NCBI GenBank assembly: GCA_037389465.1
Contig: JAZARR010000019.1
Coordinates: forward strand, 62,001-126,000
Direction: 5' to 3'
Origin: Baylisascaris procyonis
Lineage: Eukaryota > Nematoda > Chromadorea > Rhabditida > Ascarididae
Length of the DNA stretch: 64,000 nucleotides
The notes beneath the pieces were generated by a model. The model worked only from the letters and a program-made list of their open reading frames with translations, was not told the DNA's origin and searched no databases. The position numbers were made by a program, and so were the translations under genes. Shown here piece after piece: positions 1 through 12,607 of the stretch (its first letter is position 1; every line of letters begins with the position of its first letter).

Positions 1-660
1 GGAGACTCCATCAACGCGCATACGGCAAACCGTCCCAGCCCTTAAACGCCACCAAAACGTTTCGCTGGTAGATCATACGCGTCCCACATATGAAACCATG
101 AAGGCCGCTGAAATATGAAATCGCAGAAATTCAGAAATCAAATACGATTCAGCGGCTCGTGCTACGCCAAAGAATCCACTGCGTCCGGCACCTTCGCAGA
201 CGGGAAATGGCGACAACCGTCTGAAAGTACTCAAGGCCCGAACGTGACAGCTCCCCACAGCGCCTCAACAAACGGCGAAAAAATGCAGCCCACGTTAGAA
301 GAAAGAAATCAGGTTGCACACCTACCAGGCTGACGCAAACCACCCGACAAACTAATTTGAGATACCAGCGCCTAGAAACTGATTTGAGATACGCAACTAG
401 CTACAAAATTCCCTGGGGCCGCAACCCTCAGCAATCCGTAGAGCGCTAGAAACGCCTGTGCGACCTCTACAAGACAGACGCGGATTCCTTTGTTCACTGG
501 ACACGCCGCGGCCTGTTGTTTCAACAGGCCTCATTCAGTGTGAGTGGGACGCAAGCAAATCTTTAACCAGCGCCACTCTCGGTTCATCTACTCGGACTTG
601 GGATCAGCCCCCGAAAAGTCGTTAAATGAAATCCCCAGCTAAAATACCGAGAGTGGCGAA
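1..660. other. GC-richer segment with a 9-bp hairpin
   Basis: This left edge is clearly richer in G+C than the rest of the window. At 510-530 it contains a perfect palindrome, GGCCTGTTG and its complement around a TTT loop, with an outer CACTG/CAGTG pair at about 495-499 and 536-540. A 14-base motif (ATTTGAGATAC core) is repeated at about 352 and 380. All reading frames are broken within about 75 codons. It may be a decayed mobile element or the edge of a gene outside the window, and no family was recognised. Confidence 0.35.
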
Positions 661-2767
661 ACACAAAGCATGACAACAATTACACCAGCAATGAAACAAT
701 TACATACTGCAGCAATAACAACAACCATGAAGAAGATTACAGAGAACCAGAAAATGCGAAAATATGTCTCATAGAAAATACAAAATAAAGCAATATAATG
801 CGGAAAACCATCATCACTTCATCCTCTGGATATTCAAAAGACTCGTCTATCCAGGTGGCGCTTCGAGAATACCGTCCTAGCCGCTTCTCTCGCCTGACCT
901 CATTATTCTGGCAGCTAGTCCGTACTCCTGCCGTCCTGAAAACACTCGAAGAATACCACACGCAAAGCATATGAGAGCGCATTGTACAACAAGGCCGCAT
1001 GAGGAAATGCTTCGAAAAGGAAATGAAAGCGTTCAATAAAAGTAGAAGAATTTACGCATGTGTGAATAACAGTAGTTCTGCAATTTATGCGATGTTAATT
1101 AGCAATGTGCAAATCCTGCAACCTATAAAAAATCGGTAAGGTTCGGCCAACCTCGGACTAACTACATCACTTAATCTTCAATATCCAAATTTCCGCAATA
1201 AAAACTTAGAGATATGCAACGTACTGCTTCCCGGATTAAAGGGAAAATAAAAGGTGGAAAAGGTACAGTTTTCTATGAAATATGTAGTTCAAGAAAGTCG
1301 TTTTCACATCATCACACTGCTGTAGAAAAAATTTAAAGACATTTTTTCACCACCATTTAGAATGATTTTCTCCAACTCGTGTACCTCGAACGACGAACAA
1401 CTTTTCGTTGTGGAAAGAGTGAGACATTTTAGAAGAATTTAAAAATTCTTACTTTCATTAATGATGTATGCTTCGTAACCAAAAGTGCCCGCTGACGAAG
1501 CGCCTGGTACCTGCAATAAAATAAAGTCACTGAGTGGTGGAAATGTTATCCACCACAACGCAAATCGTTTCAAATGTCTCAACTCAGACAGTTGATATGA
1601 CCGAAGTATGTTGCTCTTGGCAACTAAATGACAACGGATGAAGCAGAAAATAGTACGTTTGAATTGGATATATCTGGAAGAGGTCATCTTCCAAATTCAA
1701 AGTGAATAAAACCTAATTAGTGCCTTTTTCCATGTAAGCACATAACTACTCCAGCTACACATTCTTGAGGTATCAGTTTTAGTGATTACAAAAAGGATAA
1801 GGACCCGGTTCAGATATAACAGGATTAATGAACAAGAGCTGGACCCCTCCCCTCTCCCTCCTCCCCAAAAAAGGGACATAACGGTGGTGCCTGATTAAAT
1901 GAGCATTTGCACTAATTGGTCTCCCCAACATTCCTTAAGACCTTTGATTCATTATGAGGATCAGGAGCGGATAAAAAAGAAGCAGAGAGGATACAATGAC
2001 TATTTAACTCAAGAAAAGAAAGTTTTCCGTAAAAATCGTCACTAGCTGGTTTATAAATGTCTTCGATTCACCAAAATTACTTTTTGGACTCCTCTGATCA
2101 TACATCATGGAAATGATGAAGAAAAGAGTTACAGTTGGCAACAAACGCGAAAATATGAACGGAATATGTAACAACAAATCAGGAGCTAACCATTTAAAAA
2201 TGATGTTCCCGCATTTTCAATGCTTGATGCTAGAGATCGCTTCTCGCAATATTCGTTTTTTCCATGATCATTCCAGCACAATTACTCGAAGTCGACCAAC
2301 AATTTCACAAAATAAAATAGTTTCTGAATTATGCATGTTGAATTATGCACGATAAAGTCTCAACATTCACGCCTCATCCAACACTTTTCCTGCCTATATC
2401 AATCACCAATATTTTTGGTTCCATGCTTTTCATATACAGTTTTTCCAAAATTTAAAACCCCTCGGATATCACAAAAATCAAGCAAGATGATGTCCCCTCG
2501 CCCCTCCCTCTATATGCTTCATTTGCTATGAATCCGAATGACGACCACATCTCATGGATGCCTCCTCTAGTACCCGGCAGCAATTGAACACAGACAGCGA
2601 TCTATGAAATGTTCTTCTCAGGTGAATTTTTTTCGCATTTCTAAGAACCCCACTCCGAAGTACTTTTGAATCGAATTGAAAAACTTTTCAAAATTAAATC
2701 GGAGACAGCAAAGATTTAATTTGAAAAGATAGAAAAACATTGCTCTTCACCGCATTCATCCTAAGAA
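661..2767. other. No assignable gene; one broken coding-like stretch
   Basis: A plus-strand stretch from about 801 has reasonable codon character for 58 codons from an ATG (MRKTIITSSS start), then reads through a TGA into a further roughly 30 open codons. This fits a decayed element or pseudogene. The remainder is AT-rich with only short open frames on either strand. No RNA gene or named repeat was recognised. Confidence 0.3.
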
Positions 2768-3407
2768 TTATTTAGCAAAAATTCGTTGAATGGCTACGCT
2801 TGAAAATACCCCTACATTTAACCGACTGATCCAAATTGTTTCCTGCTCATAAAAACACCAAAATGTTTTCAAACTTGAAAAGCTTCCAATTTTTCTATCG
2901 CTCAGATCTAAACTAAAATTTCAAGCACACGATAGGAAATAAGAATCTTGAAATTTTAACCCTTCCCATCATGGCGCCATATTAAATAGTTCAAAGTAGA
3001 AACAACTTCCTCACCGTCATATCCCTCAAAGATAAAAAAGGTTTGGCACAATGTAGAGAGAATGATGAACGTGAAAACTCGCAAAATCCAGCTACATAGC
3101 ACACCAAATCGCTCTTACCGGAGGACAATGACATTCTTGTAATGCCTAGGTGAATATGAACTACTGGTGCATCCCACACCTTTCACATACACTTCACCAT
3201 GATGACACCACTGCAGCACAAAGGAATCACCAATTGTGCAAAGCGAAGAAACTCTTCGAAACTCATTAAGTAATAGAGTGCAGGTTTTGCAGTATGTCAG
3301 CCACAGTTTGCGCAACCACAATGGCATGGAATCGAAGAGATAAATGAAGTATACAATGCGATGCAAGGAAGATGAACAGTAAGAATGAAACATGAAACGA
3401 AAACGGT
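2768..3407 (-). CDS. Candidate two-exon 3' part of an unidentified gene
   Basis: The first exon would run 3407-3119. It follows an acceptor ending CACTGCAG, stays open for 95 codons, and ends at a good donor (CCG then GTAAGA), leaving two bases of a codon. The second exon, 2912-2768, follows an ATTTTAG acceptor, supplies the one missing base, and stays open for 47 codons to a TAA. The phases agree. The protein is rich in Leu, Trp and Cys in exon 1 (MPLWLRKLWL) and ends with QRIFAK. No domain was recognised and no upstream exon was found. The evidence is only open frame plus compatible splice sites, so chance is not excluded. Confidence 0.33.
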
Positions 3408-3961
3408 CTGCAGTGATGGTTGTTGGTATGTCAAACAGATCTGTGCATATTCAGTTTTAATTTACTCTAGCTAAGCATCGAATATCTCATTGAGACGACT
3501 TCGCGCCCGATAAATTTGTGCCAAAATAACATTTATGTTATGTGGGGAACATTGTGGGTTTGAAATTGCAACATTTCGCCCCAATTTAGTCTAGAAAAAC
3601 TACAATACGAACAACTACAAATTCGAAGCTCCAGAGTGATGAATAACGACATACCTGCCCCCTCCCACCTAGTCATCAATATCCTCATCAATATTTTATG
3701 TTGAGATTATGCTTGCATTGATAATTTATACACGCATCTGTTCTGGGAATGATCCAGAATGACTATGAAAATCACTTAATGGCCTCATAACGCAATAATT
3801 CAGAACCATGTGCGGTTTAAAACCCCTCTCTTGCGCCGTACTTTCTTTTCTTTCACACAGCGGAATCACGAATCACATATCAAAGTATGCAGCTATAATT
3901 CTTCACGCCTCCTCAACACAAACTAGTCCTAGGAGGACACCTGTGGAGCACAACTTACTGG

Positions 3962-4225
3962 CCATCATGAAGGAACTGGCATTGCCGCCCAATGATTCCT
4001 TTTCAACATCTCAACGGGGTCACTGACCCTCAGTAGAGTGATGGCACGGCCTTAATGACTCATCTTCAACAGTATAATGGGGTCATTATAGGCAATCGTT
4101 GAAGAGTTGGCGTCACGCCCAATGTCTCCCTTCAACGGTGGAATGGAATCTCCACAGGTCACCGCTAAGGAGCTGGCATCTTCGCCCAATGACTCCTTTT
4201 CAGCGGCTTTGAGGGTACCGTACGG
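3962..4225 (+). repeat. 65-66 bp tandem repeat, about 4 units, coding-like
   Basis: Units align at about 3970, 4036, 4101 and 4167, with a shared core like AAGGAGCTGGCATC followed by CGCCCAATGACTCC. The period is 65-66 bp, that is 22 codons. Read on the plus strand, units 1 and 4 encode KELALPPNDSFS and KELASSPNDSFS, and units 3 and 4 share one open frame. Stops interrupt unit 2. The minus strand also reads open through about three units. This is either the decayed repeat region of a protein gene, possibly the gene continuing at 4713, or a minisatellite. Confidence 0.6.
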
Positions 4226-4712
4226 AAGCTCAACAGCAGAAGTCTCCAGCAACTTATCAGACTACCAAAAATTATGATGCAGAATTTGCACAGGAAAAGA
4301 AACAAGCCAATTAGGAAGCTGCGTCATTACAGCTATAGGGTGTGAAGAAATTTACAGCTGCACCTCAATACAAATATCGAGCAATGTACACAGGGCAGAA
4401 AAAAAAAGAAAATAAGGCGCACATAAATCCCCCGACACAATGGCTCACTGAATAATTGCAAGAATTTTGAGCTATGCAATGCATAGTAAAATGAATATTT
4501 CGATTTCCATAATTGAACTATTAGTGAGGAAATTATAAGCGGGACAGTATGACATTCCACTTTGTAACTGTTCGCACTGTGGTTTTTCTAGCCTGATTTT
4601 GGACTGAAATGCTACAATTTCAAGCGTGAAATATCCTGGCCCATAACATGAATGTTATTGCGCCACAAATTTATCGGGCACTGGGCTGCGTAACAAACTA
4701 TATTCTTTTCAG

Positions 4713-5858
4713 GAGGCTCTTCGCTATTTTGTATGCTCCGACAATAGCGACACTATTCACAGAAAAAATGAGACCTCCTTTACTAGTTTCAAAAATAATT
4801 CCAGAAGTTTCTTCAAAAATAATAGCGAACAGTGTGGTGGAATAATCCTTCTTACAAAAATTTGTTCCTTTTTCTTGAATGAGATATTCAATAGCTCAGC
4901 TGGAGCACAGCAAACTTTAAGAATCGTGTCACAAATCTGTTTAACGTCACAAAGAACCATCCACTGCAGGTACTTTTTTGACTCGTTTATAATTCCTACT
5001 GTACACTTCCAATCACATCGCAATGCATACTTCATTATTTCGATGATTTCAGGCCATCGAAGCAGAGCAAAATGTAGCTGAACATATTATAAAACGTGCA
5101 CCTCTATTAATAAATGAGTGTCGAAAGGCTGCTCTTCGTTGCACGTTTGGCGCACCTCTGCGCATAAATGGTCTCATAGCAGGGCGAGATATACGTAAGA
5201 GACGACTGGATCCACAGCAATTCAAATTCACCTAAGTAAACCACGAACGTCTATCCTCGGGAAGAGCGATTCGCTGTGCTCAAATGTAGCAGAATGCAGG
5301 TAATTTTCACACTCAGCATCTTCATTTACTAATATGTCAAGACGAACCATGCAATCTTACAGAAATCATTGAGTTTAACTGATTTACATTAATCATCGAT
5401 ATCGGCATACGAATATGGCAGCTGACAAGATTGGCTTTCTTTTCATCGTCGGTGAATTAATGACAAATCTGCTCAAATTTCTACGAAATTCCGCAAACTG
5501 TTTTAAACTGAAAAAAAACCTTTCCGCACAAAAAATAACCATGTGAAAATACCCACCACAGCATAAAAAAACTTGCCATTACCGAATACACAAGAGAAAA
5601 ATCAAACGCCACCAATCTCGTCAATTACCCTATCCGTATGCCGACTTGTGCGATTTACATAAGTGAACCCGATAAACTCTATGAACGCCGTAAGACTGCG
5701 GATTTTTCAGGAAGGCTTGCGAGGATGACGAAAGGAAGATGGATTCTGCTTTGAAAGAGGAAATCCAATTCACAAAAGAAGTTCTTTTGTGGAATCCTTT
5801 GTTTCGTAAAAAGCTTCGAAGATTGAATAATGTCACATTCGCGCCTCAAGGTTGCTAG
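4713..5858 (+). CDS. Candidate multi-exon gene, unidentified, frame break at 5233
   Basis: Likely exons: (a) from 4713 after a TATTCTTTTCAG acceptor, open through 4831; (b) 4895 (or 4900) to 4969, encoding FKNRVTNLFNVTKNHPLQ with donor CAG/GTACTT; (c) from 5053 after GATTTCAG, in phase with b, encoding AIEAEQNVAEHIIKRAPLL and onward with good codon use to a TAA at 5233; (d) 5711-5858 after GGATTTTTCAG, encoding 48 codons that include KKLRRLNNVTFAPQGC before TAG. Exon d needs two preceding bases. The donor at 5299/5300 (GCAG/GTAATT) supplies them only in a different frame from exon c. Either c is a terminal exon, or there is an indel near 5233, or a 23-nt GT-AG segment (5195-5217) is removed. 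No domain was recognised. The product is basic and Cys-containing. Confidence 0.45.
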
Positions 5859-8079
5859 AAAAATTTTAAAGTAACTTATCTTGTGTCACAACTGATGTGG
5901 TCGTCTTCAGCGCTGGTCGCTTTCCGACTGTGACCTTGGGCTCAATTCATCCTGACTGGTCCGATGACATCCTAGTTGTCTTCGTGACCACTGGTCACTG
6001 CCGCGACCCATTCTTCAAACAAAGATCAGTGTTAACATATGCTACATTCCCAAACTACACTCTATTCATTTCAATGAAGCAAATGATACATATTCATAGA
6101 GCCAATAAAAGACAACAAATAAATAAAACTAAATAACATTCCCTTCTAGAGACGCAGTCCACCTCTAACAAAATTTTCCCGAGAGCAAAGGTAAAGAAAA
6201 TGAACATCAACAAAGGCAAAAACAAAGACGGCTCACAAAGACATTATAAGAATGGTTTCATTTTTCAACCATTTCACAAGAACCATTTCATCCTTTATAA
6301 CTGTTTAGTCAACAAGAAGATATTATCACCATACGTTTTAATCACTTAGATGACCGTAACATTCTTTCAAAAAGTTTTTTTAATATTGATGATAGAATGA
6401 AACATCGAAAAAAAAAATTAAAAGCCTCTTTCGTTCAGCATAAAACCCGCGCTCCCATATTGCAAACTGAAATTCACCATGAACGAAGCGGCAGTTCACA
6501 GTTGTTTCCTTCCTAATCCCCACCTGAGAATGCAACACGAACAAAAAATGGATTGCTTTTGATATAACAAATCCCGAGAAAATTGACAAAAGTTAACCTA
6601 ATGGAACATAAATTCGTAATTTGTAAAATGTAAGTGTTTAAAGAAAACAAACACACGGCGGATTACCGCTCGACTCAAAATGCATCGAACATGCCAGAAG
6701 CGACCGTACTATTCTTTCTTGCGAAGCATTTAATCAATAATTGCGGGCTTTTTCTCAGATTGTAGATCACAAAACACTACGCAACTGATAACTCCACTGC
6801 GCATGTTAGAACGAAAAAAGTGAGCGTTCTTTGAAACCGAGACCGTAAATGTGATACATAAGAAAAATCTGTTAATAAAGCTATCAATGTGTTTGCTAAT
6901 TGTAGAGTTCGTGATCAATACTGCAACAACTGAGAAAAGTGTTGCTTCTCTCGAAAAAAAGGACATCACATCTACGGGCATTTTCGAAAAAATTCCTTGA
7001 AATTTCACGTCTTGTGAGTTTGTTGATCAAATCGTTTCATTCGCTTATTGATTAACATATACGAAAAGATGCATTACGATACACTACGATAAGACGTGAG
7101 ATGATTGGTATGAAACGCAGAAAAACATGAAGATAGGCCGAGAGGATGCAGCAACAAGCGAAGTGAAAACACGATAGGGATTTGAGCACATAGATCGTAT
7201 CCTCGATGACACTCGCGCTGCATGCGTATGTTTCACTACGGTCAGTCGTCACTACCGTAGCGTTCTCATTTAAGTCATTTTTGTGAGCACATAGATTAGG
7301 TATTAGGATAAATAATTTTCGAAATCGTAAGCCTCTAACTTAAGTGTTTCTCCGCTTGCAGCCAACCCCATTCAAAACGCTTCAGTCACAGCCACAATCT
7401 CGTTTCCTCTGGAAGTGACAGTTCCAGTTGAATTGAGTTCTCATCAAAAACATTGATTTTCGGAAACCCTTGTCGATCTTTATCAGAGATATATTGGGAA
7501 CAAATTGAGTTTGGCCTCACTTATTAAGAAAAACGTTCCATGAAAGGCAACGAAATGTTTGCAACGTTGCACTCGATTCATTGTCATAAGCTGTATCCTC
7601 GATCCTCTCAGTTCGAATAATCAACTTCTCGAAGAAAACAAAATAAACTCTATATGAAATAGCCTCTCACCCCGTCTCAACAACGATATCCGCACATTTT
7701 GCTAATATGAGCTCCAACTAAAAGTAGATACACTTGAGTCATACTTCCAGAAGCAATCTTCATAAACGAATGCAAGAAGTTGGCAGCTAATGCCAAATTT
7801 TCGAAGTACGCACTTCATACTCACATTCGTTTCGTCCACGGGAATGTAGCATCGCATATGTCACCTAAAAATTCATCAGCAACCCATTCAACTGCCGCAT
7901 AGAAGACAAGATTCTTCATAGTTTGAGCATTCTTCTCCTTTACCGAACTAGACTTTTTCGCTCACTTTTATTTATTAGTTAATAAGAAACAATAACACAG
8001 CATAATACAAAGGCACATCGAATGAGAAATGAGAGAGGTGGAGGAGAAGGGGGGGTAGGGGAAGTCATGAAAGAATCCC
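5859..8079. other. Intergenic; weak coding-like patches only
   Basis: A GC-richer patch at 5895-6015 and an open, normal-codon stretch at about 7050-7340 were examined. The latter is open on the minus strand for about 95 codons. On the plus strand it holds a short acceptor/donor-bounded segment (GATAG acceptor, GCATGC/GTATGT donor), so the coding strand is undecidable. A minus-strand terminal-exon-like frame lies at 6520-6380 after a TTCTCAG acceptor. A G-rich tract is at about 8043-8064. Nothing here supports a gene model. Confidence 0.3.
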
Positions 8080-8437
8080 TACAATTGAATTATGAATCGA
8101 CCATAAATCCAAGTCATAACTGCACCACATTTGTGCACGCATAAGGCGCGAGTCTGTTGTGAAGAGCTTCGTTTCTGATTTTGCGAGCGCCGTAGGCGCG
8201 AGTCTGTTGCTGTAGCTTTTTCTTTCGTCTTGCAGAGCGCTGAAGGCACGATTCTGTTATGAACATTCGTCTTCTGTCGCTGGGAGCGCCAAAGGCGCGA
8301 GTCTGTTATGCAGAGCTTCGAACTCGCCGCTTTCAGCGTTCGCAAAAACAGAACGCGAAGTAATACACAACAGGCTCGCGCCTTCGGAGCTCTCAAACTT
8401 GCCATTCAATTATGCAATGTTTTACCATTCAATTGTA
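8080..8437. repeat. 50-bp GC-rich minisatellite with inverted end copy and terminal inverted repeats
   Basis: The core AGGCGCGAGTCTGTT recurs at 8144, 8194, 8244 (variant) and 8293, a 50-bp period. A fifth copy at about 8370-8391 is in reverse orientation (CAGGCTCGCGCCTTCGG). The block is enclosed by an exact 11-bp inverted repeat, TACAATTGAAT at 8080-8090 and its complement at 8427-8437. It is far more GC-rich than the flanks. The layout resembles a small non-autonomous fold-back or MITE-like element carrying a minisatellite. It shows no transposase or target duplication that I could confirm. Confidence 0.7.
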
Positions 8438-10285
8438 CATTCTGCAGTAAATTTACTCGCACTGAATAGATTTTTGTATCCACATAAAAGTGTAAACAAT
8501 TCAAATACATCTAAAGTTACTAGTTCCTTCTTCAATTTTTATTGTTTTTTCCTGCACAAACTTTGATTTTTGCTATGATATATCGACCCATGATCAATTT
8601 TATTCACTGCCAAATGTCATTTTAAGTTCTTCTTAACCCTTTTCTTCTAATTTTCTCAATTTTCCATTCGTAGGTTATCCATCTTCCGAAACGTTCTGAA
8701 ATATTACCGCTTTTCTAAAAAGTTGTTTTTCGATGCTTTAATATGGAACCATTTTTAAATGAATTTATTAATTTTTGAAAAGAATGTTGTACTTTTTATT
8801 TGCTCGATACCCTTCAATCTAAAGTTCAGTTATATGAGCTTCAACGATATCTTAAGGTAGCATATTTTTTAAAATCACTTGCGCACAATCTATAAAAGAA
8901 TTTTTAGACGTGAAATTTTTATTTCAAAATTCATGCTTCAAAAGAGTGATTTTCATCAATATCCAATATAAGAATATGCTTGAATTCCGATGTTTTTCCC
9001 TCATCCAATCGCTCATTGGAATCAAAGAAATTTGAAATTTAAGTAATATGCGTTAACCAGTTTAACCCTGAATGAATTCGAGCCTAGAAAATAATAGAAT
9101 TGGTTGCCTGGCTACGCTTTTCGCTAAACTAAACGGAACAATTAGGCTGATTTTATTCCAAGGATTCATATTCGTGCAGACTTCAAGCACAAATATGTAA
9201 TGGCATGTAATGCACATCAGAGAAGGTTTTCGGGCTGAGAAAAGCACAAAGGAATTTGTTGAAAGGTTTTTGCTATTATATATTTTATGTCTAGCCAATG
9301 ATAGGTACAATTTTCGCAAAATATCTTGTGTTCAAACGAAAGAATGCCTCAGATGTCTGTCAGAGTAATCGAATTCTTAACTCGAAGAAGTCTGATGTGT
9401 TTCTTATGTTCTCTATGATGTTTAAGGCTCGTTAATTATGGTCTTTCATTCGCTTCTATATTGCTGAAACTTAGGCTAAATTTGCATATTGCATCTTTGT
9501 GTGTGGTTGGTTTTAGCGGACTTGAGCGTCCCCAATTTTGGCATTTGTTCGTCAATGTCAAGTCTACTACATAATTTTTTGTGCATTTTCTCCCTGTTGT
9601 ATTTGGAGAAGTTGCTATGATGTCATCATAAACTTATGTCTGTGTGTCTTCTATATTAAATGGTGTATTACTGCGGCATATTGAGGAGCGGGTGACGGGG
9701 TGATGTCATCTCTATAGAGACAAACATATTAGTCAATGAATAACGATTATTGAATCAAGCCTCTTGGTGAAGATTACCTCAAAATTGAGAATGAGCTCGA
9801 TTCCTAAACAAATCTTCTGATTGTCATTTCAAAATATGCGTCAATCGCCTATCTTTTATCATCAACTGAAAAGCCTCCACTCCCCATTCCCCTCTCTTCT
9901 CCTCTCAACTTCACTATTCCTTCTTCCTCCCCATATTTTTTTGGACAATTCAGGCAATCATTCGACAGCTGAATCTATCTCTGACTGAATAGGAAAATAG
10001 CATATGACATGAGCAGGTTGTTATGTTTCTGTATTTATTCTCTCATTCATTAATTATTCTTTTCGCAAGCACACGTAAGTGATATCTCGTCAATGTGTCT
10101 TTTTTTCTATTTCAGATGAACAGGAAATTTTCAATCATTCACGCTTTGAAATCGGCTTACATGTATTATTAAATTATTTTTAGTAGAAAGGCGAACAGAA
10201 CGCTCACATTGTCATATATTACTTGTATGCTCTCAGTGAAATTGATTGAAGCGAATGCCTTACTAACAAGTGGATATTATCCGAA
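8438..10285. other. Intergenic region upstream of the thioredoxin gene
   Basis: AT-rich with no convincing coding exon. The last 200 bases hold two strong nematode-type 3' splice sites on the plus strand, one ending at 10115 (TCTATTTCAG before ATGAAC) and one ending at 10183 (ATTATTTTTAG). Either could be the trans-splice acceptor for the thioredoxin mRNA. Confidence 0.4.
10100..10183 (+). promoter_or_regulatory. Candidate trans-splice acceptors and uORFs of the thioredoxin mRNA
   Basis: Two pyrimidine-rich AG sites end at 10115 and 10183, with no plausible upstream coding exon, as expected for spliced-leader addition. If used, they leave a 5' leader of about 170 or 102 nt. The leader holds short upstream reading frames. 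One starts at the ATG near 10223 and stops a few bases inside the thioredoxin coding region (its codons overlap ATGGTGA), which could lower translation. This is inference from sequence only. Confidence 0.3.
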
Positions 10286-12525
10286 ATGGTGATAGTGATC
10301 CCTAATGGAAAGGTAACTCCCAATATTTCTTTATATTTTTACTTATTTATTTACGTCTATCGCTTATTTATTTTTTACCTTTTCATACATTTGAGTCCAT
10401 CTTATGGCTTATTATTAATACGATGCTGTGATATTGCCCAATTCAACGTTAATTTCCCGCTACTTTTCGATATACATGTGAAAATTTGAAAACAAATGAA
10501 AAAAATTTTCAGAAAAAAGCATGAATTAATGTGGCCGACTCGCTTTTTGCTTAGTTTTGCAATTGCATAGAAAAATCATCTTATTAGGTACATACTTAAA
10601 TGGTCTTTAGGGCATCATTAAAGGATAATGTGTATTGTAATGTAAGACAAAGTATATTATCAGATTTTGAAAAAATTCAGTAAATTTTTTTTATAAGGAC
10701 TTGCAATATCAAAGAACTTCAAATATTTAGAAAGAATTCGATGAACTTCTAGCCAGTCGACCGCACCAATTAATTGTGATCGCATTTCATGCGCTTTGGT
10801 GTGGTCCATGCAAAATTATGCAACCAAAATTTGCGGTAAGTTTTCTTAAATATTTTTTTTTCAATTTATGCAAAACTAATAAATATATATATGGTTTTCA
10901 TAAAGTTTACGCATTGAAAATTTCTCACTAAAACGATGAGAAAATAGGTGATCAATGATGATTTTCGGTTCAAGATCTCTATACAACTTTTTGAATTCTT
11001 TTTGAAGGGGGGAGGGGGGGGGGGTCTGTCTCTCGCATAATTATCTAAGTTCAACTAAGTTTATCTAAGTTTTGCTTCATTCCATTGTGCTAATCTTTTG
11101 ATATGCTTTCATCGGTTGTTGTTGCAACAATTATATGTTGAAAATAGAGCCGTTTATTTCAGCTGCAATAAATTTTTGAGAGAAAATACATTTTTTTTTT
11201 CTTCAAATAGAAAGTAGTTATATTCAAGAGTTAACTTTTATCCGGAATAAACCTGAATTTAATTATGAATCGAAAATTCTGTTGGAAAATTAAGGCGCAT
11301 TGGAATTACATTTTTAAAAGTATTTTCAATATTTTCATCTTTTGCTTACATCTCAAAGTTACAATTTCTACGAATGGCTATAAAAAATTTCGAAATCTTC
11401 TAGCATAAAAGAATCCCGTTTAAATTCTAGTGTAATTGACACGTCTGTTTAATAATGCTGTGAATAATTGGGCTTTTTTTTGCTCGATTTCAAGTATAGA
11501 CGACTGAATGCTTTCGACGAGAAAGGAAACGTTTTTCAAGATTCAACGAATCGCCGAAAAAATATGAACATTCATTTTGCAATATTGCTTTGTCTAGTCA
11601 GTGTTACATGACCATCAAATTCAACCTTTCAATAGCATACATTCAACTGATTTCATTAAATATATTCTTACCACGTTAAAAACCTCCATCCAAAAGAAAT
11701 CAGAGCATGTAGGACATAGAAACTGCAAAAATTTTGTCGAGAGCTAGAGGAGGATGAACGAGAGGTAGGGCAGGGGAGGGGTCGGAGAGGAAGGTAGTAA
11801 AGCTGAATAACTTAACGACCGATAAACCAAGAAGAAGTCGAATTTCTTGTTCATAAGGAGTTGTATAATTCTATGGAAACGATTAGATCCCTATACGGGA
11901 GAAAATATTTAAACTGGACATTGGTTCACTTCATCCACAGTCAGGTACGTTTCGGACTGTGATCAGCGGATTCGTAGAGCATTTGCAGTCATCAGATGCC
12001 ATATTTTTTGCATAAATTTTAGATGTCTTTTAGTTTTCGTTGCTTTTTAATGCTAAATCCCGAAAAATTGTTGTACTGTTGCATTTATAATTTTTTATTA
12101 CAAACTTTAGTCTTGAAGATCCCTTTTTTCAGATATTTACTTTCAATTTTTTTAATTGAAAAATTCATAAATATCGTTCGAATTATGAATAATAGATATG
12201 AAAAAGAAGAGTAAATATGTGAAGCAATATATGAATAATTTACAGAAAATCTCAGAGGAATATGCGGAACAAGTCATTTTTATTACGGTGGATGTAGATG
12301 ATCAGGTAAGCATCAAACAATTCTTGAAAATTTCATTCAGGTCATATGTTAAAATAATTCAACACTACCTTGAGCATGTATCTACCTTTACGCTGAAATA
12401 TGCCATTACGTAAAAAAACATCTCCATGCCAATGCAATCGCATATTAAAGTATACTTATACTAAAATTTGTAAAGTTTCATTGCGTCATAGTGGCTAAGT
12501 TAAGAGATGCTTTTCACAAAATTAT

Positions 12526-12607
<82 letters not shown>

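Noticed and set aside
3808..4026. 72-codon plus frame as an independent gene
   Set aside because: Its C-terminal part is the first unit of the 66-bp repeat and it lacks independent support.
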